This document shows positions 1-35,251 of a stretch of 64,000 bases of DNA, one piece after another. The number at the start of each line of letters is the position of its first letter. Positions within the stretch are counted from its first letter, which is position 1. Made by a program: the position numbers and the translations under genes. Location: the NCBI GenBank assembly GCA_008921705.1, contig VFFE01007624.1, forward strand, positions 1,690,318 to 1,754,317, given 5' to 3'. This stretch comes from Burhinus oedicnemus. Lineage: Eukaryota > Chordata > Aves > Charadriiformes > Burhinidae. A model generated the notes under the pieces. It saw only the letters and a list, made by a program, of their open reading frames with translations. It had not been told where the DNA came from and did not search any database.

Positions 1-885
1 TTTGCCGACAAGACCAAGCTGTGTGGAGCGGTGGACACGCTGGAGGGAAGGGATGCCACCCAGAGGGACCTGGACAGGCTGGAGAGGTGGGCCCGTGCCA
101 ACCTCGTGAAGTTCAACAAGGCCAAGTACAAGGTCCTGCACCTGGGTTGGGTCAATCCCAAGCACAAATCCAGGCTGGGCGGAGAATGGATGGAGAGCAG
201 CCCTGAGGAGAAGGACTTGGGGGTGTTGGTGGATGAGAAGCTCAAGGTGACCCAGCAATGTGCGCTGGCAGCCCAGAAAGCCCCTCACATCCCGGGCTGC
301 ATCCCCAGCAGCGTGGGCAGCAGGGCCAGGGAGGGGATTCTGCCCCTCTGCTCCGCTCTGGGGAGACCCCCCTGCAGTGCTGCCTCCAGCGCTGGGGACA
401 CCAACAGCAGAAGGACACGGACCTGTTGGAGAGGGTCCAGAGGAGGCCACGGAGATGCTCCGAGGGCTGGAGCCCCTCTGCTGTGAGGACAGGCTAAGAG
501 AGTTGGGGTTCCTCAGCCTGGCGAAGAGAAGGCTCCGGGGAGACCTTAGAGCCCCTTCCAGTCCCTAAAGGGGCTCCAGGAAAGCTGGGGAGGGACTCTG
601 GATCAGGGAGTGGAGCCATAGGATGAGGGGGAACAGTTTTACACTGAAAGAGGGGAGACTTAGATGAGATATTAGGAAGACATTCTTGACTGTGAGGGTG
701 ATGAGCCACTGGCCCAGGTTGCCCAGAGAAGCTGTGGCTGCCCCATCCCTGGAGGTGTTCAAGGCCAGGTTGGACGGGGCTTGGAGCAACCTGGTCTGGT
801 GGGAGGTGTCCCTGCCCATGGCAGGGGGGTGGGACTGGATGATGCTTAAGGTCCCTTCCAACCCAAACCAGTCTATGATTCCATT
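1..885 (+). mobile_element. CR1 LINE, 3' part, decayed
   Basis: This is the 3' portion of a chicken-repeat-1 non-LTR retrotransposon; its 5' side runs off the window. Frame 31-360 encodes the C-terminal part of a CR1 reverse transcriptase (for example RDLDRLERWA, KDLGVLVDEKL, QQCALAAQKA). Later pieces (LLERVQRR, then DRLRELG, then PSLEVFKARLDGAWSNLVWW) sit in different frames, so the reading frame is broken and no protein can be made. The 3' UTR ends in the typical GGTCCCTTCCAACCCAAACCA followed by TCTATGATTCC near 885. It lies in the last coding intron of LHFPL5 and ends about 85 bases before the next splice acceptor. Confidence 0.93.
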
Positions 886-969
886 TGTAGCATTGCATTT
901 GTGGCCAGACGTGGCCGTGCCCTGCTCCTCCACCTCTCCTCGTGCAGTAACATCTCCCTCTCCCCACAG

Positions 970-1206
970 CTACCGGGCTGATGATCGGCTGCCTGATCTA
1001 CCCCGACGGCTGGGACTCGAGCGAGGTGAAGCGCATGTGCGGGGACAAGACAGACAAGTACACGCTGGGTGCCTGCACCGTGCGCTGGGCGTACATCCTC
1101 TGCATCATCGGCATCCTCGACGCTCTCATACTCTCCTTCCTGGCCTTTGTGTTGGGGAACCGGCAGGACAACCTCCTCCCGTCTGATTTTAAAGTGGAAA
1201 ATAAAG
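970..1206 (+). CDS. LHFPL5: LHFPL5 penultimate coding exon
   Basis: The acceptor ctctccccacag precedes 970 and the donor GTAAAG follows 1206. The exon enters in phase 2 (CT, then ACC GGG CTG ATG) and leaves with one base. It encodes extracellular loop 2 and transmembrane segment 4. Confidence 0.93.
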
Positions 1207-1581
1207 GTAAAGGCTGAGCTCCGAGCCCCTGTCCCGCTGCAGAGCATTTCCAGCCCACAGTTGATCGCTGCTCTTTGGGAGGATGGTGGCTTCCTCCAGC
1301 AGGAGAAGCAGGAGAGCTGTCGTGGTCATCGTGCTGCTCCATAGGGACTTGGAGAGAGGCAGCAGCGAGCAGAAAAATGGAAGCAGCCATAAGGCAGGAG
1401 CCCAAATTGAGCCAGGCTCCATTTCACAGGCCTGGGGCTTTCTCCCCATCGTGTTTTCAAAATTTTTTTAACCCCTTTTTTGAAAACAAACCTGGAAAAC
1501 ACACCTGCACCTTCAGTTTTAGACCATACCCCATTAACACTGTAATTATCTTTTTGTTTTGCAGAAGAGGGCAATGACTGA
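970..1581 (+). CDS. LHFPL5: LHFPL5 (TMHS), C-terminal coding part, partial gene
   Basis: LHFPL5 is a four-pass membrane protein of hair-cell stereocilia that couples the tip link (PCDH15) to the mechanotransduction channel (TMC1, TMIE); human loss causes DFNB67 deafness. Two coding exons are visible: 970-1206 and 1565-1581. The first encodes the end of the third membrane segment and the second extracellular loop ([20 protein letters not shown], with loop cysteines), then membrane segment 4 ([20 protein letters not shown]) and [10 protein letters not shown]. Splicing GAAAATAAAG|gtaaag to tttgcag|AAGAGG gives a tail ending KEEGND and a TGA at 1579-1581. Reading through instead of splicing would also stop quickly (GKG). 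Upstream exons are outside the window. Identity rests on the strong match to the vertebrate C-terminus and on synteny; LHFPL paralogues are less likely. Confidence 0.93.
1565..1581 (+). CDS. LHFPL5: LHFPL5 last coding segment with stop
   Basis: The acceptor tctttttgttttgcag ends at 1564. Joined to the single base left by the previous exon it reads E-E-G-N-D-stop (TGA 1579-1581). Phase fits, and a short acidic tail is also found in the mammalian protein. The exon itself probably ends at 1597, where CAC|GTAAGT forms a strong donor 16 bases after the stop. Confidence 0.8.
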
Positions 1582-1794
1582 CAGAGCTGATCACCACGTA
1601 AGTGATGCCCGCAGTGATTTTTAACGTTTCTTCCCAGCACCCGCAATGGTGCTGTTGTATTTTGAGGATTACTAAAGGATGGACAACTGTATAGATTTCG
1701 GTGCTATAGTCACATTGGTTTTATTTGTGGTTAAAGGGGAAATAGTCTTTGCTTTACCTCCTGAAACCAGGAAAATGTAAATCCTTGCCAAGTG

Positions 1795-1796
<2 letters not shown>

Positions 1797-1826
<30 letters not shown>
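1797..1826 (+). repeat. Poly(A) tract, 30 bases
   Basis: An uninterrupted run of 30 A. No retroposed sequence is recognisable directly upstream, so it may be a simple repeat rather than the tail of an insertion. Confidence 0.85.
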
Positions 1827-1827
<1 letters not shown>

Positions 1828-2162
1828 CAGCTTAAAATTTGAACTTATACTCCATTTGGCAACAGCTGACCTGTTCTTTCTCTTCCCAGGGACACCCAGA
1901 GCTCTTCTTCCATCAGCCCTCTTCTTTAAAGTGACTTTTCCAGGAGCTTTAAACTTGAACTTCTGTGGATTTTCTACAACTGTTCTTTTCACCGAAGAGG
2001 CCGCTATCGGCTCACAGCTCTCATGGAGTTTATTCGATGGCAAGAGCCCAAACTGGACACAGGTGGTTTTTTTAGTCCATCAGCAAACCTGGGGAAAAGG
2101 GGGGGATGGCAATTTGCTGCTTCTTGGGGTTTGTACACCTTCTTTCAAGGAAATTACTTCTG

Positions 2163-2168
2163 AATAAA
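2163..2168 (+). terminator. Candidate polyadenylation signal of LHFPL5
   Basis: AATAAA embedded in an A-rich stretch, about 580 bases after the LHFPL5 stop codon. Another AATAAA at 2896-2901 is an alternative. Confidence 0.4.
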
Positions 2169-2169
2169 A

Positions 2170-3010
2170 AAAAACCAACCCAAAACATTAGCATTTTGGA
2201 TTTTGTGCTAATCTCCTTGGGGCAGGGGAAATCCTCTGCCACGTCCCAGGCTGCCCTTGTACTTGAAAAATACCAGAACACAGCCAATTCCCAGCAGAGC
2301 CATGAATGAGCTTCCTCCTCTGGGCAGCAATAACCAAACAGAACCTTTTAAAAAGGGCATTTTTGGGAGCCGGGAGGGGGGGAGAATCTGCCGGGCTGGA
2401 GCAGGCCTGGAACAGTACCTGCAATCTGCGGCAGATGGTGCCAGTCAGCATCAACTCACCACACCACCCGATTAATCCGATTTAGCCATCGTTCCTCATC
2501 ACATCCAACACCCGCCTGCGGCAGCCCTCGGCACAGTCCGTTTCTGCTGGAGACAAAGCAGCACAGCATCCCATCCCGCTCTTACCGGGTCAGAACCCCA
2601 AATTAACCTGTATTATGACTTTCATTTCTACTTGCTGTAATTTGTTGGTTCCTGCAGCAGCCGATTCAATTCAGTTCTAACAGCCACCTTCCAGTTTTAT
2701 GCTTCCCTCTAAAAAAGCATTTGTCAAGACTCTTTGCTAGGGAAGAGAGCAGAGAGAGGACAGGCTTGGAGAAAAACCTATTTTAGAGTGGATAAACTCC
2801 AGCAGAGCGGTCCTACTTTTCTCCCCCTTTTAAAGCAGGTCACAATACCAGCAACAAAATCTTCACCTACACCATCTCCCTGCGCCTCATTTGGAAATAA
2901 AAACTAAGTGCTCACTAGCAAAGAAAATTCGATCAATGGGCCACTAGCTCAGAAAGAACAGAGTTACAGAGGGAACATAGGAGGAATAGGGCTCAGTTAT
3001 TAAATAATCT
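2170..3010. other. Intergenic region between convergent LHFPL5 and SRPK1
   Basis: No coding exon, RNA gene or recognisable repeat is seen here. The two genes end towards each other, so this stretch should contain both transcript ends. Confidence 0.6.
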
Positions 3011-3011
3011 G

Positions 3012-3017
3012 TTTATT
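3012..3017 (-). terminator. Polyadenylation signal of SRPK1
   Basis: AATAAA on the minus strand (TTTATT on the plus strand), 2.35 kb downstream of the SRPK1 stop. A long 3' UTR of this size is usual for SRPK1 in vertebrates. Confidence 0.55.
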
Positions 3018-5371
3018 GTACGGCTTTCACAAAGAAAAGACGACAAAGAACCCAAGTAGAAAGAATAAAAATGTATTTTCCTTCAGGTTTTAGACTGACA
3101 CAGCAAGTACAAATCCTTTAGTGTGAGCACTTTACGGCAATTTGGAAATTTAACAAACCCCAAGTGAACGAGCACACGGTACAAGACTGAATCCTGACAG
3201 CTGCTTCTGCAGGTCTTCAACTCACAAGCTGGCTCTAGCCTTGGCTACCACGGTAAAAAACCTCCTCCTCCTCCAGTCGGGGGCAGAGGGAAGGGAAGGA
3301 CGGGAAGGAGCTCTCAGAGTCGAAGCGTGCAGACCCCTTCTAGGAAAAGTTCTTTAATCAGCCAGTACACAGGACCGGGTGAGCTTTCAAGACAACAGAA
3401 ATTGTTCGCCCTGCCAATGTATCTTCACAGTATGTAGACAGTAGGTATTTTGGAACCCAGTCCTGTCTGCTGTCCTTCTGTAACAGATATGGAAGTGACA
3501 GATAACTGGAAAACTCCAGATGAAAGGGAAAAAAAAAAGTCAGATCAGCAGTTTGAAACTCTTTTGGTATATGTTACCTTCCTTTAATTTTGGATTATAT
3601 GCATAGAGAACCTGATCTACCCCTAAAAGAACATGCAGCATGATTTGCGTTAATAAGCCCCATCAGGCACTGGACTGGAGAAACTCTTTTCAAGTCGATT
3701 AAATGACACCAAGGTTTATGAACGAACGATGCGTATGAACCAGGATTTCCAAACACACATACAGAAGTGACACATTAACAGCGGTCTTGACAGCTTTGGC
3801 AACGTAATTGTCTCGGGTAGCATCTGCGTGGCCTCCAGCACGCTCCTGCAGCAACTCCTATGCTCTGAGAGCCACCACGAATCCAAAGGCCTGTTTGGTC
3901 CAGGGTAAGGAAATGCCTCTGAAGCCTCAACGCTGCCAAATCTTGCTTTAGAGTAGAGCAGGATGCACTGAATCTGTAATAGGATGGGCAAGTCTAGAAG
4001 AAGGCATCATAAAACTATGAAATGCCACAGTGATTTAACTTTTACTTAAAATGAACCCACTTACTCATTATATCCAACCCCCTCTGAGAAGTTTACATAG
4101 AAACCCCACAGAACATTTTTACTTGGGGTAACTCTAGAAACAGCTTCTAATCCAGTATCAACATGGAAAAGTCAGTTCTCTTCCCCTTCTGCTAGCTCTC
4201 CTTGTGCTAATGGCCCAGAAAATAAAAGGCAGTCCCATCCTGGGAAATGATTTCCGAAAGCCAGCACCTGAAGCAAGTTAAAGGAAAAGAAATCTTTACA
4301 CTGGGCCTTCAAGTGTTGATTTTGAAAGTCAAGGGCTATAGCGTGGCTGTGATCCAGATGCTTGGGAAAAAGTGAATGGTCAAAAACTAACAGCCGGAAT
4401 AGGCTGCATCAGTGAAAACCAAATCTCTCACGGATACAGCAACTGCCTCAAGCAAGGCAAAAAAGTGCCCATAATGGATAAAAACCAAAAAACTTACAGC
4501 TCACTAAAATCTTAGAAGAGTTGCCTGCAACAAGACTACCTCTGCAGCCAAAGGGTGCACCCATCTGTACGCTGAAGACTGTGCGTTGAGTTCAGTTCCA
4601 GCTTTTGCTTATTTTGCTTGTCACCTTTTAGTCACAGGCACTAAAGTAGAAAATGTCAACGAGTTCAGCAACTATTCCGACTATCTGGGCACAAGGAAGG
4701 AAAAGGTAAAGGGGCAGGGCACTTTGGAGGAAGAAATAAAGGATACTAAAACCTAGGTTTAAATAGCTCTTTTGAAAAGATTTAAGCAGCTAGAACTAAA
4801 GAAAAGTTATGTGACTGGAAAGCAAAGAATATGGCAGACACCTAGAAAATGGAGAATTTCGAGGTGTTTGCTCTACAAGGAACTAACACCATCTTGGTGC
4901 CATCCGGTACTTCTCACCCCATTGCTAGCTACTGGATCAACAGCGGGAAATTGACTCCTGAGTCAGTGAGATAAGGAGGCATTTGGATCTTCACAGCCCC
5001 CTCGTGAAGAAAGAAGAGTTGGAATTTAGCTAAGGGAGTGTGTATCTGAGCACAGGTGAGCTCACATCTGTAACACACAGTGCATAACAGTGAGGAGACT
5101 CAGGAAAAACTTCATATTCTAGTCAATTAGTCTTTGGCGAAGCCCAATGAAGGCAAAACACAGATGATGCCCACTGGCGGAGGAGAGTCCCCATTGAGTC
5201 ACACAAGCAAACTCAGCAGAACAGGTTAGGTTTATCTAAAAATCTTGGAAGCCTTGAAGGAAGAACTTCACACTGAAAAATGAACAAGGAAAAAAATGGG
5301 AAGGGGCAGCTGGGTGTGTGTACGCTATGCTGTAAACCAGAGTGTAGTGCTGTGGCATTGGGTTGAGGCGT
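3018..5371 (-). other. SRPK1: SRPK1 3' UTR
   Basis: This stretch follows the TAG stop of SRPK1 without any recognisable coding exon and runs to the AATAAA at 3012-3017. The 91-residue open frame at 3716-3991 resembles no family and is treated as chance. Confidence 0.6.
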
Positions 5372-30277
<24,906 letters not shown>

Positions 30278-30609
30278 GGCCGCCAGAGCCGGGAGCCCCG
30301 CGCGCATGCGCGCTGCGCCCTCCCCCTGCGCCACGGCGGGGCGGGCCGGGCGGAGCATGCGCAGCTTGGGCGCCTTCGCGCGCCACCCCGCGGCGCCGGC
30401 CTTGCCCCAGCCGGGGCTGCCGCTGGAGCTGGAGCTGGAGCTGCGGGGGGAAGCCACGCCCCCACGGCCACGCCCGCCCCCCGCGGGGCGGCGCTTCCCG
30501 CGCGGCGGCAGCGGCATGGCGCGCGGGAGGCGGGGGGTTGGCGGCTGCGGCGGCAGAAGAGGAGGGCGCCGCGCGTGTGACGAAAGCGCCACACCCCTCC
30601 CCGCGGCTG

Positions 30610-30617
30610 TGACGTCA
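30610..30617. promoter_or_regulatory. Full CRE palindrome TGACGTCA
   Basis: Perfect CREB/ATF consensus about 333 bases upstream of the SRPK1 ATG. Half sites TGACG sit at 30578-30582, 30630-30634 and 30705-30709. Binding is inferred from the motif only. Confidence 0.65.
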
Positions 30618-30769
30618 GCGCCGCGCGTGTGACGGCCCTTGGGGACCCCGCCCTGGCTATCCCCGCCGCACCGCCGGGGAGCCCCCAGCCACCCTCCCGC
30701 GCCGTGACGGCGGGAGAGGCGCTCCCGAGGGATCCGATACTGCGAGTTACGGGGCTCCCGCCGGCATAT

Positions 30770-31200
30770 GATGATGTTACTATATAATATAATATAATAT
30801 AATATAATATAATACTATATGATACAATATGATAATAGTATATAATAGATTATATAATAATATATAAGTTATATGATATATATGATGATATATGATATTA
30901 TATATAATATATGATATATGATATGGTATTATAATAGTTATTCTATATTATGATATAGCATATATAACATGCATAAGAGCTATATTTTCTATATCTAGAA
31001 ATATATTCTATTTATAATATATATGAGATACATACAATATATAATACATACCGTATATGTGAAATATATAAACTGTAAAATATATAAGGCCTATATATTA
31101 CATATTATATACAATATACTGATAATATAACATTATTATATATTCTATAATTACATTAATAATACAATATTATTATAGAATAACTTATTTAATAGTTACC
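30770..31200. repeat. AT-rich low-complexity block with TATAA pentamers
   Basis: About 430 bases made almost only of A and T. It starts with some seven ATAAT/TATAA pentanucleotide repeats (30783-30815) and continues as degenerate TATA/ATAT runs. It directly abuts the GC-rich SRPK1 promoter island. Confidence 0.9.
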
Positions 31201-31981
31201 ATGGAAAAAAAAAATCAAACTTTTCAGCTTCTGTGCCATTCGGGCGTTTCAGTGTAAGCCCTGAACACACACCCGGGTTGCAGAGTGGTTACACAGTCAC
31301 TTTCTCTCCGCAGTTTCTGCTCGTGAGAACTTCTCCCCGCTCCGTCACAAGCGCGTCATACGTTCTATCAGGTTTCCATCGGGGATTCTCACCCCCCCCC
31401 GCTCCAACCGGGAAGCCGGCAGAGGGAGTCACGGCCATCGGCTGCGATTGAAGCATGAGCCGTGGCTACTCTGCTTTTGATTTCTATCCATTTTCTTTGA
31501 TTTTAAAGCATGCCCGATCAGATTGTAAATATTTTCACGGAAAGGCAGGTGTGTGCCATTCTGGAAGCCAGAAAAATCCCTGTCATAATTTGCAGTTGTT
31601 GCTCTGTTAATCCCCACAAGCATGAGACGTTCGGTCCATCCGTCTGTCCTCCTGCAAAGAGTTCCGAGTGAGAAATCGGCGCAAGATGTTGTGACGGTAA
31701 CGCAACGCAGAGGCGCCAATTTCAAGCCGTCACACGACGACTGCGGTCAGGGTGACACCGAGCCGGAAGGCCTCAAACACGAGGGAGTCCCCCTGCTCGC
31801 ATCACACAGCCACCGCCTACCGCGGAGACGTCGCGGTGCAAACCCACCACAGCAGCTACCACCGTCTCACCTGACGGGCAGCCTGCCCCTCGTCCCGTAT
31901 TTGTAATAAATGACGCCTGCGGTTGGCTCTCGCAAGGGACGTCCTCGCACTCCCCCCGACCCACCGCTCTGTTTCGTACTT

Positions 31982-32125
31982 AGAATCACAGAATGGTCTG
32001 GGTTGGAAGGGACCTTGAAGATCATCTAGTTCCCACCCCCCTGCCATGGGCAGGGACACCTCCCACCAGACCAGGTTGCTCAAAGCCTCGTCCAGCCTGG
32101 TCTTGCTGGCCTCGGCCGGGTTTCT
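31982..32125 (-). mobile_element. CR1 3' tail fragment, minus orientation
   Basis: Reverse complement of a CR1 3' end: AGAATCACAGAATGGTCTGG, GGTTGGAAGGGACCTTGAAG, then CTGCCATGGGCAGGGACACC and ACCAGGTTGCTCAAAGCC. Severely 5'-truncated, as is usual for CR1. The inner boundary is approximate. Confidence 0.92.
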
Positions 32126-32624
32126 TCCCGTGAGGACATCACAGATGGCATGCGGACAGATTTGGAAAGGCACACAGCCAAGCAAGCGTGCGGATGGGTA
32201 TTGGACTCCAACAGCAGCTGCCACCCCAGACTCAACGAGGAGCCTCATGCCAAGGTCTCCTGCAGAAGCAAGATATTACTGAGTGTCTTCACTCCTGCCC
32301 AGTTTCTTCCATGGCTCTTCTAATTTGGGGTAGAAAAATGCAGTTTGGGGTAGCGCCCTCAAAGATACAGTCATCTTTGCACAACCAGCCTGGCACTAAT
32401 TTCTAAGGCAGAATAAATGCCCCTGAACTATGCCCACATGTAACTGGTTTATCTGGTCCTTCCTCATAGCTTCCTGCGCAGTGTGACACACCGCAGTGCC
32501 TCGTCCCAGGGACTGCTTCTGCCACGCTCTGTGTGACTCCCGGGGTTCCTCAGCTGCTTTATGTCTTCTGCAGCCATTTATGCTCCAGAGTAACATGTTA
32601 ATAAAATGACAGCAGGGTTGGGGG

Positions 32625-32792
32625 TGGGCAGAGAAGCTGTGGCTGCCCCATCCCTGGAGGTGTTCAAGGCCAGGTTGGATGGGGCTTGGAGCAACCTGGT
32701 CTGGTGGGAGGTGTCCCTGCCCATGGCAGGGGGGGTGGGACTAGGTGATCTTTAAGGTCCCTTCCAACCTAAACCATTCTATGATTCTATAT
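32625..32792 (+). mobile_element. CR1 3' tail fragment, plus orientation
   Basis: Starts GCAGAGAAGCTGTGGCTGCC, continues with GTGTCCCTGCCCATGGCAGG, and ends in the CR1 terminal repeat TTCTATGATTCTAT. It is nearly identical to the 3' end of the copy at 1-885, so both probably belong to related subfamilies. Confidence 0.95.
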
Positions 32793-34200
32793 ACTCTTTG
32801 CACCATCTGCGATGATAATGTGCGTGCTTTGGGATCCGTGTCCTCTAATTCAACGGAGTGGGGGAGCTGCCTGGGTTTCTGCAGCATGCCCTGCTTGGAA
32901 AACATGGTGGCATCACACTGGCTGGGCAGGACGTTAAAAAGTTGCTGTGTGCACAAAACAACTGTAGTTGCTGCAACTAGGTCAGGTGAGAACGTCAAGC
33001 TGCCTACAAACACATGATTACAGGCAGGCCTTTGAACTCTGGCTTCTGTGGCTTTTTAGAGGTATAGGTGGAGTCCTTGGCCATAAAGTACGTGCTTTGT
33101 CACTTCCCAGCTCGTGTCCAGGGATTTGTGCTTGGCTAAACACAGAAGCCTTGTGTACTTAGGTGGGAGCAGAGTTACGGCACCGCACAGCTGCAAGGGA
33201 AAAAGATCAGGATTGTCTGGACTTCCTCTCTGCAAGATATTTGTTTTGCAGCATGCATACCCCTCATCTGAACGCTAACATACTGACGACTGAGTTGTCC
33301 CCTGGTGCTCAACTCTGCAGAGTCATGGGGGTAGGAAGGAAAGATCAGAACTTCGCAGAACAAGCCAAAAAAATAAAAAATAAAAAAAATCTCTTAAGTT
33401 TGCAATGGAGACTGTTGATGGTGGCAACAGCTAGGAATGCCATGTCGTCTTAAATCAAGGCTGCTGTTGGAAAGCCAACAGAATCTGGAAATTAGGGCGA
33501 TGCTTTTCATGGGGTTTGTATTACACTGTTTTGAACAGAGCTGAGAGGAGCCTGGCGTGAAGCCACTGTCCAAAACAATGTAGGGAAGCATATGTGGTTT
33601 GAGAATTACTCAACACCATTTGAGCTTTCAGTTTTTCCTGTCTTTCAATCCAAAAGGTATGAGGGTTCCAGGACTCAGTTTCCTCCACAGTAAGCAACTC
33701 TACACAGTAATGTTCACTAAAATCCTTTACCGTTGCAGTTTACACATGCAATACTGTGGCTTCCTTCCACAAAGTGCTTGGAATCATTAAGAATTTAAAT
33801 GAAAAAATGAAAAAAAAAAAGAAAAAAAAAGATTAGAAGAATTCACTGGTTTAATATTTATATTCCTATTAGCCATTGTATCATTGCTAAAATTTAGCAG
33901 CCAGGAGCAGCAGAATTCAGAGAGGACACCTTGCTGTTACTGCACATCCGGAAACTACACAATGCCCAGCAGCAAAAGTTAGAGCTGTTCATGTTAACAA
34001 ATTTAGCCCAGGGCACAGGGTCTGTACACAAAGGATCCGTCATTTAAATCCAAGTTTTGCCCTAAAATAGGGTCTGAGCGGTGTACATACACAATGCCAG
34101 CCACCCGCCTAAAATTAATTCACCTGCGGCTCTTCACACTTTTTGCCATTTGTGCCATGGGACTATCCTCCAGACAAGGGCACGGTGAAGCCTTGCCACG

Positions 34201-34206
34201 TTTATT
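34201..34206 (-). terminator. Candidate polyadenylation signal of SLC26A8
   Basis: AATAAA on the minus strand (context CCAGCAATAAACG), 830 bases downstream of the proposed SLC26A8 stop codon. Confidence 0.45.
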
Positions 34207-35035
34207 GCTGGTACAGTTAAATGCTTCTGCTTTCGGTGGTATTCTAGCTCACAACCCTGTACTGATATTACTGCGTCAAACTCTATGGCTGATCTACAGA
34301 AAATATAACTACATTGATTTTTTTCCCCAAGTTCTAACTGTATCTAAGTCCACAATTTTCCTGGCTCTTCAAAACAAAGTGAATACATTCCTCCATTCTT
34401 CATTATTTCAATAAAGGACTACAAAAACATGAAAAGAAATATCATATTGTTTACTGGGATTTAGTTCTGGTGGGTTTAGTAAGCGACTGAGGCAGAAATA
34501 ATGGATGGACACCATGTTATGTTAGTGCAGACAGTATCAACTTCAGCAAAGTGTTGAAGGGTAATAATGTTTTCTTTGAAGATTCACATTCTAAATACAT
34601 CTGAAACTAATGAAACTGCCTGCATGTAACCTCTTGAAATATGGCAGATTAATTTTACTTACTAGCAAGCAATAAATATATGAGAAGTGCTAAGTTAGGA
34701 CATTTAAACTTTCTATAGAGTTTCAGAAAACAAGTGCAAATAATTTGCTAGAATTAGCTACAAAACTAGGAATTATACATTGAAATTTCTCTGCTTTCGG
34801 CGTTGCTGGGTAGCATATCTATTTGAAAATGCTTGAAAGCAATAACATAAATGTTGCTTTTTGTTTAGAACAACAGAATTACTGGAGGCATTAGTCAGGT
34901 TGTCTATTTTAAGAACTTTGGAACAGAAAAACATAAAAAGAAAAAGGATCGAAGGCTGATAAGAATCGCCAGAACTGTTGCTTAACTGTACCTTTTTCCT
35001 CTCTATTGAAATCCCAATTCCCCAATGCTTGTAAT
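34207..35035 (-). other. SLC26A8: Probable SLC26A8 3' UTR
   Basis: Follows the TGA at 35036-35038 and runs to the AATAAA at 34201-34206. No further coding exon is seen. Confidence 0.45.
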
Positions 35036-35251
35036 TCAGGGATTGCTGGTATACTTCCATCTTTTCCCCCAGCCTGGGTCCTGGAAATCCGATTGAAGGG
35101 GTGGAGTATCATACTGCCGGAGGGAGCTTGGCTCTGCTTTACTCTGGGCTGAGCGTGAGAGATCTGATACTGGCTCTTCATGCAGAAGTTTGTTGTCAGA
35201 CTTCTTTGCAGAGAAAAAACCTTTATTCTTCTTCAAGAGCAAACTTCTTTC
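35036..35251 (-). CDS. SLC26A8: SLC26A8 coding exon 19 with stop (proposed)
   Basis: Residues 786-856: ERSLLLKKNKGFFSAKKSDN, HEEPVSDLSRSAQ and a terminus GWGKRWKYTSNP, TGA at 35036-35038. The acceptor tgtacatttcag is adequate and the phase (0) matches exon 18. I recognise no homologue of this tail; support comes from phase, position and uninterrupted frame. Confidence 0.65.
   Translation of the reverse strand, partial: ERSLLLKKNKGFFSAKKSDNKLLHEEPVSDLSRSAQSKAEPSSLRQYDTPPLQSDFQDPGWGKRWKYTSNP

Larger units (their letters stand above)
1582..2168 (+). other. Probable LHFPL5 3' UTR with an intron
   Basis: A consensus donor GTAAGT lies at 1598-1603, and a very good acceptor (cctgttctttctcttcccag) ends at 1889. 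Removing 1598-1889 would join the stop-codon exon to a 3' UTR exon starting at 1890. An AATAAA at 2163-2168 could end that exon. The removed intron would contain a 30-base poly(A) tract (1797-1826). This is inference from splice motifs only. Confidence 0.45.
31201..34200. other. Intergenic region between SRPK1 and SLC26A8
   Basis: Upstream of SRPK1 and downstream of the SLC26A8 transcript end. Apart from two CR1 tails, a C run near 31390 and A-rich runs near 33370 and 33810, no gene is recognisable. Confidence 0.6.

Noticed and set aside
31429..32282. Several 60-130 codon open frames upstream of SRPK1
   Set aside because: Partly CR1-derived (LSNLVWWEVSLPMAGG on the minus strand), otherwise without recognisable domains or splice context.
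32741..33017. Paired 90-codon open frames on both strands near 32.9 kb
   Set aside because: Their left ends lie in a CR1 tail and the rest is unique sequence without motifs; both strands open together is a chance pattern.
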